A stretch of DNA of 64,000 nt from Micromonospora lupini. GTDB lineage: Bacteria; Actinomycetota; Actinomycetes; Mycobacteriales; Micromonosporaceae. A program made the position numbers and the translations under genes. Location: NCBI RefSeq assembly GCF_026342015.1, contig NZ_JAPENL010000001.1, forward strand, positions 806,001-870,000, written 5' to 3'. Of this stretch, positions 18,654 to 27,805 are shown in pieces; positions within the stretch are counted from its first letter, which is position 1; the number at the start of each line of letters is the position of its first letter. The notes beneath the pieces were generated by a model, which saw only the letters and a program-made list of their open reading frames with translations, ran no database searches and was not told the DNA's origin.

Positions 18654-19833
18654 GCCGCCGGCCGTCGCCGCGACGCGTCCCGGGTTGCTGCGCAAGCGTC
18701 AGGGGGTCGAGCCGACGACCTCGACCGAGCTGTTCTTCGACCTGGTCTTCATCTTCACGATCACCCAGTTGTCGCACTACCTGATCGAGCACCCGGACTG
18801 GCGCGGCGCCGGACGCACCGCGCTGCTGCTGGCGCTGGTCTGGTTCGTCTGGGTCTACACCACGTGGCTCACCAACTGGCTGCACCCGGACCGGGGTCCG
18901 GTGCGCGCGATGCTGATCGCGGTGGCGCTGGGCAGTCTGCTGTTGTCGGCGGCGATCCCGCAGGCGTTCGCCGACACCGGCCTGCTCTTCGCGGTGGTCT
19001 ACGTGACCGTCCAGGTGGGCCGCACCGTGTTCTCGTTGTGGGCGGTGCAGGGCACCCCGTGGCTGGTCGACGGCTTTCAGAAGTCGCTGCCGTGGATAGC
19101 CGGGACGTCGGGGCTCCTGGTGGTCGGCGGCCTGGTCGGCGGGGCCGCCCGGGAGGTGGTGTGGTCGGCGGCGGTCGTGCTCGACGTGGTCGGCCTGCTG
19201 ATCGGCTACCCGCTGCCCGGGCGGGGGCGTAGTCGCCCCGAGCGGTGGATGGTGGAGGGCGGACACCTGGCCGAGCGGTGCGGGGCGTTCGTGCTGATCG
19301 CGTTGGGCGAGTCGATCCTGGTCACCGGCACGACCCTCACGTCGCACGTCGACCGGGTGACGTCCGGGGCGTTCCTGCTGGCGTTCGCCGGATCGGTGGC
19401 CCTGTGGTGGGTGTACTTCGCCCGTTCGGCCCCGGCCGCGACGGAGGTCATCGCCCGCGCCGGCGAACGCACCGGCGCGTTGAGCCGGCTGGCGTTCAAC
19501 TACCTGCACCCGGTGATCGTCGCCGGCGTCATCGTGACCTCGGCGGGCGACGAGCAACTCCTGCGCGAGCCCGGCGCACCCGCCACCATGACCGCCGCGC
19601 TGTTCACCCTGGTCGGCCCGGCGCTGTTCCTCGCCGGGCACGGGGCCTACATGGCGGTGCTGTGGCGGACCGTGCCGACCAGCCGGATCGTCGCGGTGGT
19701 GGTGCTGCTGGCGCTCGTGCCGATCGGTGTGTGGCTCGGGGCGACAGTCGCGGCGTGCTCCGTCATGGCGCTTGCGGTGATCGTCGGGGTCATCGTCACC
19801 GACCGGTTCCGGGTGCGGCGGGGCGCGCGGTGA
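18640..19833 (+). CDS. LtrA-family membrane protein (copy 1)
   Basis: The 397-residue protein is a polytopic membrane protein of the low-temperature requirement A family. The diagnostic N-terminus VEPTTSTELFFDLVFIFTIT and the later GGHLAERCGAFVLIALGESI with FNYLHPVIVAG are all present. The family's biochemical role is not established; in Listeria ltrA is needed for growth in cold. About twelve membrane segments are expected. It is followed directly by a paralogue with a 4-bp GTGA overlap. Confidence 0.9.
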   Translation: MTRSEPPAVAATRPGLLRKRQGVEPTTSTELFFDLVFIFTITQLSHYLIEHPDWRGAGRTALLLALVWFVWVYTTWLTNWLHPDRGPVRAMLIAVALGSLLLSAAIPQAFADTGLLFAVVYVTVQVGRTVFSLWAVQGTPWLVDGFQKSLPWIAGTSGLLVVGGLVGGAAREVVWSAAVVLDVVGLLIGYPLPGRGRSRPERWMVEGGHLAERCGAFVLIALGESILVTGTTLTSHVDRVTSGAFLLAFAGSVALWWVYFARSAPAATEVIARAGERTGALSRLAFNYLHPVIVAGVIVTSAGDEQLLREPGAPATMTAALFTLVGPALFLAGHGAYMAVLWRTVPTSRIVAVVVLLALVPIGVWLGATVAACSVMALAVIVGVIVTDRFRVRRGAR

Positions 19834-21056
19834 CCGGGCCCGGACCGGACGGTGGGCCGGTCCACCCGCAGTTGCTGCGCCCGCGGCGCGGTGTGGAGCG
19901 GACCACCTCCACCGAGCTGTTCTTCGACCTGGTCTACGTCTTCACGATCACCCAGCTGTCGCACTACCTGAGCGAGGATCTGAGCTGGCGGGGCGCCGGG
20001 CGGACCGCGGTGCTGCTGGGCCTGGTCTGGCTGGTCTGGATCTACACCGTCTGGATGGGCAACTGGCTGCACCCGGACCGGGCGCCGGTGCGCGCCACGT
20101 TGCTGGTGGTGACGCTGGGCAGCCTGCTGCTGGCCGCCGCGTTGCCGACCGCGTTCGGCGACGACGGCCTGCTCTTCGCCGGGGCGTACGCGGCGGTGCA
20201 GGTGGGGCGCACGCTCTTCGTCCTGTGGGCGATCCGTGGGCAGCCCTGGCTCGGTGACAGTTTCCGCCAGTGCGTCGTCTGGATCTCGGGCACCGGGGCG
20301 CTGGCGGTGGTTGGTGGGCTTGTGGACAGCCCGGTCCGGGAGCTGATCTGGATCGGGGTGATCGTCGTCGACGCCGTCGGGCTGGCGACCGGGTTTCCGG
20401 TGCCCGGCATGGGGCGCAGCAAGCCGGAGCACTGGAGGGTGGAGGGTGGACACCTGGCCGAACGGTGTCAGGCGTTCATCCTCATCGCGCTGGGGGAGTC
20501 GATCCTGATCACCGGGGGGACGCTGACGCAGCGGCTGGACCGGGTGACGATCGGGGCGTTTCTGCTCGCCTTCGCGGGCTCGGTGGCCCTGTGGTGGGTG
20601 TACTTCGACCGGGCGCAGGCCGGCACGGCGGTGTTGGCCGGCGCGGGTGAGCGGGCCGGCGGGCTCTCGCGGCTGCTGTTCAACTATCTGCACCCGGTGA
20701 TGGTGGCCGGCATCGTCGTCACCGCGGTCGGCGACGAGCGGCTGCTGCACGCGCCGGGTGAATCGGTCGATCGGGCGAGCGCGCTTGTCGTGCTTGGCGG
20801 TCCCGCGCTGTTCCTCGCCGGGCACGCCGCGTACCAGATGGTGCTCGGTTACGCCGGGGTGACCGCTCGGGTCGCGGCGGCGCTGCTGCTGCTCGCGCTG
20901 TCCCCGGCGGCGGTCGCGGTGCGGGTTCCGGTCGCGGTGGCCGCCGGCGGGGCGCTGCTGATCACGGTCGCGGTGATCGCGGCCGACTGGGTGTCGGGCC
21001 GGCGGGCGCCGTCGCGGGGGCCTCAGTCGCGGGGGCCGAGGTCGCCGCTGCGGTAG
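19830..21056 (+). CDS. LtrA-family membrane protein (copy 2)
   Basis: This 408-residue paralogue of the preceding gene repeats the same motifs in the same order: VERTTSTELFFDLVYVFTIT, GGHLAERCQAFILIALGESI and FNYLHPVMVAGIVVT. Identity between the two looks high along the whole length, so they arose by tandem duplication. Its GTG overlaps the stop of copy 1, so translation is coupled. The C-terminal tail is Ser/Arg-rich with repeated S-R-G-P, and the last 34 bp overlap the end of the convergent thymidine kinase gene. Confidence 0.9.
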   Translation: MTGPGPDGGPVHPQLLRPRRGVERTTSTELFFDLVYVFTITQLSHYLSEDLSWRGAGRTAVLLGLVWLVWIYTVWMGNWLHPDRAPVRATLLVVTLGSLLLAAALPTAFGDDGLLFAGAYAAVQVGRTLFVLWAIRGQPWLGDSFRQCVVWISGTGALAVVGGLVDSPVRELIWIGVIVVDAVGLATGFPVPGMGRSKPEHWRVEGGHLAERCQAFILIALGESILITGGTLTQRLDRVTIGAFLLAFAGSVALWWVYFDRAQAGTAVLAGAGERAGGLSRLLFNYLHPVMVAGIVVTAVGDERLLHAPGESVDRASALVVLGGPALFLAGHAAYQMVLGYAGVTARVAAALLLLALSPAAVAVRVPVAVAAGGALLITVAVIAADWVSGRRAPSRGPQSRGPRSPLR

Positions 21057-21739
21057 TGCCGGCGGCACAGCACCTGGTAGCGCACGTCGGCGGTGTCGAC
21101 GGTGTCGCCGATGACGACCTGCGCGCCCTCGCGGACCACCCGACCGTCGACGACCCGCGCGTTGAGCAGGCCCTCACGGCCGCACCAGCAGAGCACCTCG
21201 ACCTGGATGCGTGCCACCTCGTCGGCCAACTCGAACAGGCGCTGCGCGGCGGGGAACAGGCAGGACCGGAAGTCGGTGGCGAGGCCGAACGCGAACACGT
21301 CCACGTCGTAGCTGTCGACCAGCTCGGCCATCTGCTCGACGTGCTCGACGGTGTAGAAGCACGCCTCGTCGCAGATCAGGTAGTCGACGCGGACCCCGTC
21401 GGCCCACCGGCCCCGGACCAGGGCTCGCAGGTCCAGGTCGTCGGTGACCTCGATGGCCTCGTGGGCCAGGCCGATGCGGGTGGTGACCTGCGGGCCGAGC
21501 GACCTGTCGATGCGTGTGGTGACCAGCCCGCGCCGGCCCTGCCGGGCGTGGTTGTAGTTCATCTGCAACGCCATCGTGGACTTGCCGCAGTCCATCGGCC
21601 CCCAGAAGAACTTCAACGCCGCGGCGTGCACCGGCCGCCCGTCGAGCCCGCGTGCGGCCACGCAGCCGGCCGGTGCGTGCGGCTGGCCGGGGAAGGGGTG
21701 GGCCAGGCAGGTCGGGGCGGCAGTGGCGTCGTCGGTCAC
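21023..21739 (-). CDS. tdk: Thymidine kinase
   Basis: The 238-residue enzyme phosphorylates thymidine to dTMP in the salvage pathway. It is a type II thymidine kinase: P-loop GPMDCGKST (about residues 47-55), the DEACFYTVEHVEQMAEL segment with the catalytic acidic residue, and a zinc lobe with Cys in CWCGREGLLNAR and CRRHY. An N-terminal extension of about 40 residues precedes the P-loop, longer than in most homologues. I start at the GTG at 21739; the open frame continues far upstream but overlaps the UMF1 gene and is not coding in character there. Confidence 0.93.
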   Translation of the reverse strand: MTDDATAAPTCLAHPFPGQPHAPAGCVAARGLDGRPVHAAALKFFWGPMDCGKSTMALQMNYNHARQGRRGLVTTRIDRSLGPQVTTRIGLAHEAIEVTDDLDLRALVRGRWADGVRVDYLICDEACFYTVEHVEQMAELVDSYDVDVFAFGLATDFRSCLFPAAQRLFELADEVARIQVEVLCWCGREGLLNARVVDGRVVREGAQVVIGDTVDTADVRYQVLCRRHYRSGDLGPRD

Positions 21740-21795
21740 GGTCGGGCAGCCTAGCCGATCGGCCGGCCCCGATCTGTCGGGTGCGGGATGCGTGC

Positions 21796-23187
21796 TCAGA
21801 GCACCCGGGGTGGGGTGTTGCCGGCGGCGACGATGGCCCGGCGGATCGGCACGGCGGCGAGGAGCAGGAACCCGACCACGAAGAAGATCAGCAGTGAGAC
21901 CAGGCCCACCCGGTAGGAGGCGGTGAGTTGGAACACGAGGCCGAACGCGAGCGGGCCGAGCCAGCTGGTGCCCTTGTCGCTGATCTCGTAGAAGCCGTAG
22001 TACTCGCCCTCCTTGCCGGCGGGGATGAGCTGGCTGAACAGGGACCGGCTCAGCGCCTGGCTGCCGCCGAGGACCAGTCCGATGGCGGCGCCGAGCACCA
22101 TGAACGGCACCGGCGCCTCGGCGGGCAGCCGGAACGCGCCGAGGATCACACCAGTCCACAGCACCAGGCTGAGCAGCACCGTCTTCCACGCGCCGATACG
22201 CCGAGCGAGAGCGCCGAGACTCAGCGCGCCTCCGAAGGCGAGGAACTGCACCAGCAGGATGGTGACGATCAGGGTGCTCTGCTCCAGCCGCAGCTCCTCC
22301 GTGCCGTACTGGCTGGCGAGGGTGATGACGGTCTGGATGCCGTCGTTGTAGACCAGGAACGCGAGCAGGAAGAACAACGTCAGCGGGTACGCCTTGACCT
22401 CGCGCAGGGTGTGGCCGAGCTGCCGGAACCCGTCGGTGAGCACGTTGCCGCGCGCCGCCAGGGCCGCCGCGGCGGGCCGTTCGCGCAGCCAGCGCAGTGG
22501 CACCAGCGTGAACGCGGCCCACCACACCCCGGCGGAGACGATCGACCAGCGGGCCAGGTCAAGGGTGCGTTGCGGGTTGTCGTCCTCGCTGAGCAGAGTG
22601 ACCGCGACCAGGTTCAGCGCCAGCAGCACGCCACCGCCGAGGTAGCCCAGCGCCCAGCCACGGCTGGAGATGCCGTCGCGTTCGTCGGGGCCGCCGAGCT
22701 GCGGCAGGAACGAGTTGTAGACCACGATCGCGGCGCCGAACGAGATGTTGGCGATCAGGAACAGCGCCCCGCCGAGCAGGTAACGGTCGCCGGTCACGAA
22801 GGCCATCGCGATGGTCGCGGCCGCGCCGGTGAACGCGGCCCCGCCGAGCAACCGCTTCTTGTGCGCCGACCGGTCGGCGATCGCCCCGATGACCGGCAGC
22901 ACGAACACGGTGAGGAACACCGACAGCGAGATGAGGTACGGGTAGTACGAGCCGGCCGCGACGCGGATGCCCAGCGGGTGCACGTACCCGTCGCAGGTGT
23001 CGGCGCCCAGCTCGCAGCCGGCGGCCAGTTCGGCGACGGTGGTCAGGAACGGGCCGAGGAACACGGTGATCACCGTGGTCTGGAACGCGGAGTTCGCCCA
23101 GTCGTAGATGTACCAGCCGCTGCGCTCGCGGCGGGTGCTCGCCGGGGGCGGGGTGTCGTCCACCGTGGGGGTCACGGTCTCGGCCAT
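21796..23187 (-). CDS. MFS transporter, UMF1/Atg22-like
   Basis: The 463-residue protein matches the UMF1 family. The N-terminal ERSGWYIYDWANSAFQTTV is diagnostic, as are the loop PVIGAIADRSAHKKRLLGG and the later EYYGFYEISDKGTSWLGP segment. Roughly twelve membrane segments are visible. Bacterial members are uncharacterised; the yeast relative Atg22 exports amino acids from the vacuole, so amino-acid or small-solute efflux is only a guess. The next gene, a phosphodiesterase, ends 21 bp downstream of its reading start on the same strand, so it may precede this gene in one transcript. Confidence 0.9.
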   Translation of the reverse strand: MAETVTPTVDDTPPPASTRRERSGWYIYDWANSAFQTTVITVFLGPFLTTVAELAAGCELGADTCDGYVHPLGIRVAAGSYYPYLISLSVFLTVFVLPVIGAIADRSAHKKRLLGGAAFTGAAATIAMAFVTGDRYLLGGALFLIANISFGAAIVVYNSFLPQLGGPDERDGISSRGWALGYLGGGVLLALNLVAVTLLSEDDNPQRTLDLARWSIVSAGVWWAAFTLVPLRWLRERPAAAALAARGNVLTDGFRQLGHTLREVKAYPLTLFFLLAFLVYNDGIQTVITLASQYGTEELRLEQSTLIVTILLVQFLAFGGALSLGALARRIGAWKTVLLSLVLWTGVILGAFRLPAEAPVPFMVLGAAIGLVLGGSQALSRSLFSQLIPAGKEGEYYGFYEISDKGTSWLGPLAFGLVFQLTASYRVGLVSLLIFFVVGFLLLAAVPIRRAIVAAGNTPPRVL

Positions 23188-23207
23188 CGGGGGTCCTTCG
23201 ATGATGG

Positions 23208-23975
23208 TCAGGCGGCCCAGTGGCCGCGGCTGCGGTAGACGTCGCGCAGCACGCCGACGTGATCGGTCATGATGCCATCCACACCACGATCAAGTAAGTC
23301 GTGCATCTGGGCCGGTTCGTCGATCGTCCAGACGTGCACCTGCAACCCCAGGCGGTGGCAGTAGTCGAGGAACCGCCGGTCGACCACGGGCACCCGCCCG
23401 TAGCGGGGCGGCACCTGCGCGGCGACCACCGACGGCGGCAGCCGCAGCGGGCGTCCGTGCAGGGAGGCGAGCCGCAGCCGGGCGACCCCCCGCATGCCCA
23501 GGCTGGTGGCGACGCGCCCCTGCGTGAGCGCCCGCAGTCGGGTCAGCCGGGCGTCGCTGAACGAGGCGAGCAGCACCCGGTCGGCGGCGCCGGCCCGGGT
23601 CACCGTCGCGACCGTCGGCGCGACGCCGCCGTCGGCCTTCACGTCGATGTTGAAGCGGACCTGCGGCCAGGCGTCCAACACCTCGTCGAGCCGGGGTACG
23701 ACGGCGGCGCCGCCGACGCGTACCGAGGCGAGGTCGGCCCAGCGCAGGTCGGCGATGCGCCCCGCCTCGCCGGTGACCCGCGCGAGCGTCGGGTCGTGGA
23801 AGATCACCGCCACCCCGTCGGCGGTGGCGTGCACGTCGGTCTCCACGTACCGGTAGCCGAGGCCGACGGCCCGGGCGAACGCCTCGGTGGTGTTCTCGTC
23901 GCCCTCGGCGGCGCCGCCCCGGTGGGCAAACGCCAGGGGCGCGGGCGCGTCCAGGTAGCCGAATCGGTTCAGCAC
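23208..23975 (-). CDS. Glycerophosphodiester phosphodiesterase
   Basis: The 255-residue enzyme hydrolyses glycerophosphodiesters to glycerol-3-phosphate and an alcohol. It has the GDPD active-site set: FAHRGG (about residues 17-21), GDENTTEAF, the metal and catalytic VETDVHATADGVAVIFHDP, and the C-terminal VWTIDEPAQMHDLLDRGVDG with IMTDH. There is no signal peptide, so it is probably cytosolic. The start is the GTG at 23975. It lies just upstream of the UMF1 gene on the same strand. Confidence 0.92.
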   Translation of the reverse strand: MLNRFGYLDAPAPLAFAHRGGAAEGDENTTEAFARAVGLGYRYVETDVHATADGVAVIFHDPTLARVTGEAGRIADLRWADLASVRVGGAAVVPRLDEVLDAWPQVRFNIDVKADGGVAPTVATVTRAGAADRVLLASFSDARLTRLRALTQGRVATSLGMRGVARLRLASLHGRPLRLPPSVVAAQVPPRYGRVPVVDRRFLDYCHRLGLQVHVWTIDEPAQMHDLLDRGVDGIMTDHVGVLRDVYRSRGHWAA

Positions 23976-24027
23976 GCAGGGCAGTATGCCCGCCGTCGGT
24001 GGCGTGTGGGTGGCCTGCCGGCGAAGA

Positions 24028-25167
24028 TCATGCTCGTGACGCCGACGCGCTGCCGAGCTCGTCGCGCACCCGCTGTTCGTCGACCGGCGGGTGCGGTTCC
24101 GGTCCGGGTCGGTGACCCAGCCCGCAGTGACGGCAGGCGCCGCGCCGACGCAGGTGGTAGGCGATCGTGGCGGCGCCGAGCGCCACTCCCCAGACCGGCC
24201 AGAAGAGGCTCGGGACATACAGGGCCCAGGTGCCGCGCGCTTCGCTGGTCCAGAGGAACATCAGACCAGCCGGGATGATCGTCACCGCGACGATCGACGC
24301 CGGGACGACGGCCAGGGCGGGCGGGACGCGTTTGCCGGCGGAGAACCAGATCCAGCGGGGGTAGACCTCTCCCCACCGGGCTACCAGGCCGTGGGTGAGC
24401 ACACCTCCCAGCGTCGACGCGATCGCGCAGCCCAGCCCGACCTCGAGCATTCCCGGCGTGTCCTGCATCATCCGCAGGAAGTCGCGGCTGATGCCGAGTG
24501 GCCAGCCGAGGTACCAGGCGATCCTGGTGACCTCGTAGGGCAGAGGCGCGAGGCAGGCGATCGCGACTGCCCACCTGCCGCGGCGCAGCAGCGTCTGCCG
24601 GGCCGGACCGGGATCAGCGCCGTGGCGGCGGCCGCAGTACGCGCAGGCGCCCCGGACCCGCCGGCGGTAGGCGACTGTGGCGGCGGCCCAGAGCAGACCG
24701 ACGAGGAACAAAATGATCAAATTTGTCCGGTGCCAGTACAGGATGTCGCCGACACCGCCCTGGTCGCCCGGTACGCCGGTGACGGCGAAGACCAGCAGCA
24801 GCGGCGCGAACGCCACCAGCATGATCAGGGTGTAGTCGGGGATGATCAGGGTCAACCCGACCGCCACCGCCCCTCCGACGACCACAAGCGCCGTCGACAG
24901 GCGACCGGGCCGAGTACGCCGCGTCATCACCCACGCGACGACCGCGCCGAGTAGCCCGAGCACGGCGATGATCGGGGCGACGACCTCGGCGCGGCTGCCC
25001 TCCAGGATCGACCCCGACGCGCGTGCCGGGTCGACAGGCGCGAACGGGAACCCGTCCCCACCGGCCGTCCAGTACACACCCAGCCCGCCGTAGATCAGCG
25101 CGAGGCCCGCGGCCGCGTACCCGGTCCAGGTTGGCCAGTGCCCCCACCAACGCCGCAGCGTGCTCAC
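24028..25167 (-). CDS. Polytopic membrane protein with two CxxC-H motifs
   Basis: The 379-residue protein has about nine to ten hydrophobic segments. Two cytoplasmic-looking clusters stand out: CAYCGRRHG near the middle and CRHCGLGHR near the C-terminus, each following a TVAYRRR/TIAYHLRRR sequence, so the protein reads as two repeats. Such CxxC...H sets may bind zinc or take part in thiol exchange. I do not recognise the family. Its start overlaps the stop of the secreted protein gene upstream (4 bp), so the two are co-expressed and may work together at the envelope. Confidence 0.75.
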   Translation of the reverse strand: MSTLRRWWGHWPTWTGYAAAGLALIYGGLGVYWTAGGDGFPFAPVDPARASGSILEGSRAEVVAPIIAVLGLLGAVVAWVMTRRTRPGRLSTALVVVGGAVAVGLTLIIPDYTLIMLVAFAPLLLVFAVTGVPGDQGGVGDILYWHRTNLIILFLVGLLWAAATVAYRRRVRGACAYCGRRHGADPGPARQTLLRRGRWAVAIACLAPLPYEVTRIAWYLGWPLGISRDFLRMMQDTPGMLEVGLGCAIASTLGGVLTHGLVARWGEVYPRWIWFSAGKRVPPALAVVPASIVAVTIIPAGLMFLWTSEARGTWALYVPSLFWPVWGVALGAATIAYHLRRRGACRHCGLGHRPGPEPHPPVDEQRVRDELGSASASRA

Positions 25168-25757
25168 GACCCGGCCTGGTGTCCGGCGACGGCTCGGCTC
25201 GGTCCGGCGCTGCGCACGAGGTATCCGCCGGCAAGAATCGGGTACCGGGGCCGCGGGGGGACGTCCGCGGGAACCTCCGTCTCGGGGTCGATGCAGCGGG
25301 TGGGCGGCCGGGTGGCGCCGTTCTGCGCCTGGGCGTCGACGATCACGTCAGGCTCCGGTCCACCGTCGATGATCTTCACGTAGAAGCCGTGGTTCTGCGC
25401 CGTCCCCTCGCCCACCGGCACGATCGCGGTGAAGACCGCGACGTTTCCGGTGACCTTCAGACATGTCACGTCGGCCCGTCCCTGCGCGACCAGGGTGCCG
25501 TCCGGCCACTCGTGCCGGTAGAGGAACTGGCCGCGCGCCGTCCCGTCGGGGGTCGACACCGCCGAGACACCGAACCAGATCCGGTGCCCCACCACGTTGG
25601 GCTCGTCGTAGACGAAATGGCCCATCCCGGCGAGGGCCGAGAGGCCGGCGGCGGGCCTCGTCTCGGGCTGTTGCGCCCAGGCCGCCGAGGGCCCGGCCGC
25701 GACCACCACGGCCGCCACTACGCCCCACGTCGTCGCCCGCGAACCAGAGATGAACAT
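25164..25757 (-). CDS. Secreted hypothetical protein
   Basis: The protein has 197 residues. A short start (MFISGSRATT), a hydrophobic core VVAAVVVAAGP and the cleavage-like SAAWAQQ form a classic Sec signal peptide of about 28 residues. The mature part is beta-rich, with two cysteines (TCLKV, TRCIDP), and ends GGYLVRSAGPSRAVAGHQAGS. AAGGAGTGAC just before the ATG at 25757 fixes the start; the longer frame to 25865 is not needed. It is translationally coupled to the two-repeat membrane protein. No known family recognised. Confidence 0.78.
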   Translation of the reverse strand: MFISGSRATTWGVVAAVVVAAGPSAAWAQQPETRPAAGLSALAGMGHFVYDEPNVVGHRIWFGVSAVSTPDGTARGQFLYRHEWPDGTLVAQGRADVTCLKVTGNVAVFTAIVPVGEGTAQNHGFYVKIIDGGPEPDVIVDAQAQNGATRPPTRCIDPETEVPADVPPRPRYPILAGGYLVRSAGPSRAVAGHQAGS

Positions 25758-25926
25758 GTCACTCCTTCGACCGATGGCCTGCTGACGTGTCCCAGCATCA
25801 CCAGCGGTGCAGGTGACCTCATCCCCCTTCCGAGCCAGTCGCGCCCCCCGGCCAGGGGAAACCACGCCTCGCCCGCCGGTCGGGGTCGGCGCGCGGGCGG
25901 GTGGTCGTCGCGGCTCGTGCCCGCTG

Positions 25927-26769
25927 TCAGGCCAGCCAGCCGCCCGTCATCCGGGCGACGGCGTTCCCGTCGAGGTCGGCGAGCTTGACTCCGACGAACT
26001 GCCGGGCCCCGTCGGAGGTCTGTACCCGCACCGGCGGCGTCGGGTCGGCCAGCACGGCGAGCACCGCCGCCGCGGCGTCGGCGGGGGACTGCGCGGCGGC
26101 GAACGCCTGCCCGGTGCGGGCCAGGTACGCGCGCAGCGCCGGCCCGTACACCCCGGCGGCGTCGATGGCGGCGTCGGCGTCGATGGCGATGTTGGTGACG
26201 AACTCGCTGGCCACCGCGCCCGGCTCGACGACTGTGACCCGTACGCCTGTGGTCGCGGCGAGCGGGGCGAGGGATTCCAGGTACCCCTCGACGGCGAACT
26301 TCGCCGCGCAGTACGCCTCGTTGAACGGCTGTCCGACGATCCCGCCGACGCTGGAGACGGTGACCAGCCGGCCCCGGCTGGCCCGCAGGTGGGGAAGGGC
26401 GGCGCGGCTGACGTGCAGGACGCCGAAGAAGTTGACCTCCATGACGGCCCGGACGTCGTCGATGCTGTCCTGTTCGAGGGTGCCCACGTGCCCGGCGCCG
26501 GCGTTGTTGACCACCGCGTCCAGCCGCCCGTACGCGCCGATCACGTCCTCGACGCAGCCGTCGACCGCGTCCGGGTCGGTGACGTCGAGGGGGCGTACGT
26601 CGATCAGGTCACTGACGCCCGCGCTGTCGGCGGCGGCGCGCAGCCGGTCGGCGCGGGCGACGTCGCGCATGGTGGCGACGGTCCGCCAGCCGGCCCCCGC
26701 GCAGCCCAGCGCGATCTCCAGGCCGATGCCTGTGGACGTTCCGGTGATCAGCACGGTCTGCTCGCTCAT
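25927..26769 (-). CDS. SDR-family oxidoreductase
   Basis: The 280-residue classical short-chain dehydrogenase has the cofactor motif LITGTSTGIGLEIA (about residues 7-20), the NNAGAGHVG segment, Ser in VTVSSVGG and the catalytic YCAAKFAVEGY. Asp after the second strand region is replaced by a Arg-containing loop (TMRDVARADR), favouring NADP(H). The ATG at 26769 follows a GAGGAGAT-type site. It is co-directional with the acyltransferase upstream but separated by about 100 bp. The substrate is not evident. Confidence 0.9.
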   Translation of the reverse strand: MSEQTVLITGTSTGIGLEIALGCAGAGWRTVATMRDVARADRLRAAADSAGVSDLIDVRPLDVTDPDAVDGCVEDVIGAYGRLDAVVNNAGAGHVGTLEQDSIDDVRAVMEVNFFGVLHVSRAALPHLRASRGRLVTVSSVGGIVGQPFNEAYCAAKFAVEGYLESLAPLAATTGVRVTVVEPGAVASEFVTNIAIDADAAIDAAGVYGPALRAYLARTGQAFAAAQSPADAAAAVLAVLADPTPPVRVQTSDGARQFVGVKLADLDGNAVARMTGGWLA

Positions 26770-26872
26770 GATCTCCTCTTTCGTGGTGGTCGCTGGGTGA
26801 TCGACTCGGTTTCCGGCCGGGGCGCGGGTATACCCCGCTTTCCAGGAAACCGACTTGATCTCGGTGTCGGCG

Positions 26873-27640
26873 TCAGGCTGAGCGCCGGCGGTGGGCGCGG
26901 CTGGTGTCGGCGGGGCGGCCGGGGTCGACGTGCCGGGGCCCGTCCGGTTCGTCGGGGCGCAGCGGGGCGAGGGTGTCGGTGAGCGCGTCGACGATCCGGT
27001 CGGTGGCCCGGCGGGCGGCGCCGGGGGTGGCGGCCGCGGTCTCACCCAGGTCGACGGGCGTGCCGAAGCGCACCCGGATCACCGGGCGGCGCCACAGGGC
27101 GCGGGCGATGCCGCGCAGCATCCCCCTGGGCGCCCGGTAGGGGAGCACCTCGTGCGCGCCCCACTGGGCGACCGGGATGACGGGGGCGCCGCAGGCCAGG
27201 GCGAGTCGGGCGGCGCCGGTCTTGCCGCGTTCGGGCCACATGCCGGGGTCCAGGCCGATGCGTCCCTCGGGGTAGATGAGGATCACCGAGCCCGCGGCGA
27301 CGGCGGTGGCGGCGTCGTCGAGGGCCCGGTGTACGGCGCTGGTGCCCCGGTCGACACGGATGTGCCCGGCGTGACGCATGGCGGCGCCGAGCACCGGGAC
27401 GCGGAACAGCCCGGCGGTCGCCATGATCCGCGGGGCGATGCCGCGGGTCTGGCAGGCGGCGATCATCACCACGGGGTCGAAGGGGCTGATGTGGTTGGCG
27501 GCAAGCACCAGCGGGCCGCGGCGCAGGTGCGCGGGGACGTCGCCGGTGACCTCGATGCGGGCGAGCAGCCCGACCAGGGCCCGGGCCAGCAGGAGGGCGG
27601 CGCGCCAGATCAGGGGCGGTTGCCAGGTCGTCGTGTCCAT
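26873..27640 (-). CDS. 1-acylglycerol-3-phosphate acyltransferase (PlsC-like)
   Basis: The 255-residue protein carries the PlsC catalytic box NHISPFD (about residues 49-55) after a hydrophobic N-terminal segment, and the substrate-binding LIYPEGRIG block, then RLALACGAPVIPVAQWG. It transfers an acyl chain to the sn-2 position of lysophosphatidic acid, or to a related lipid, at the cytoplasmic membrane. The C-terminal 40 residues are charged and likely unstructured. It is divergent from cydA across about 165 bp. Confidence 0.9.
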   Translation of the reverse strand: MDTTTWQPPLIWRAALLLARALVGLLARIEVTGDVPAHLRRGPLVLAANHISPFDPVVMIAACQTRGIAPRIMATAGLFRVPVLGAAMRHAGHIRVDRGTSAVHRALDDAATAVAAGSVILIYPEGRIGLDPGMWPERGKTGAARLALACGAPVIPVAQWGAHEVLPYRAPRGMLRGIARALWRRPVIRVRFGTPVDLGETAAATPGAARRATDRIVDALTDTLAPLRPDEPDGPRHVDPGRPADTSRAHRRRSA

Positions 27641-27748
27641 CAGCGCGCCATCGTCGCACGACGTGGCGGGGCCGGCCCCCGGATGCCCAGGGTGATCAGG
27701 GTCATTGGTCCCGGGCCGGTTCGGGTCGCCCGACCCTGCCGCATTCTC

Positions 27749-27784
27749 TACGACGAGCAGTAGTATTTACTACGTCTCGTAGTA
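27749..27784. promoter_or_regulatory. 36-bp dyad upstream of cydA
   Basis: The inner part is a GTAGTA, TT, TACTAC dyad (27760-27773). Outer arms TACGACGAG (27749-27757) and CTCGTAGTA (27776-27784) pair with one mismatch around the same centre. The site lies just before the cydA ribosome site and would block transcription or initiation. TACTAC/GTAGTA half-sites resemble BlaI/MecI-type operators known in mycobacteria; that match is from memory, and no such regulator is adjacent. It does not look like a Rex site. Confidence 0.65.
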
Positions 27785-27805
27785 CGGATGGCAGGGGGTT
27801 CTCAG

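Noticed and set aside
21739..22525. Extended start for thymidine kinase
   Set aside because: The open frame upstream is antisense-like overlap with the UMF1 transporter and lacks TK similarity.
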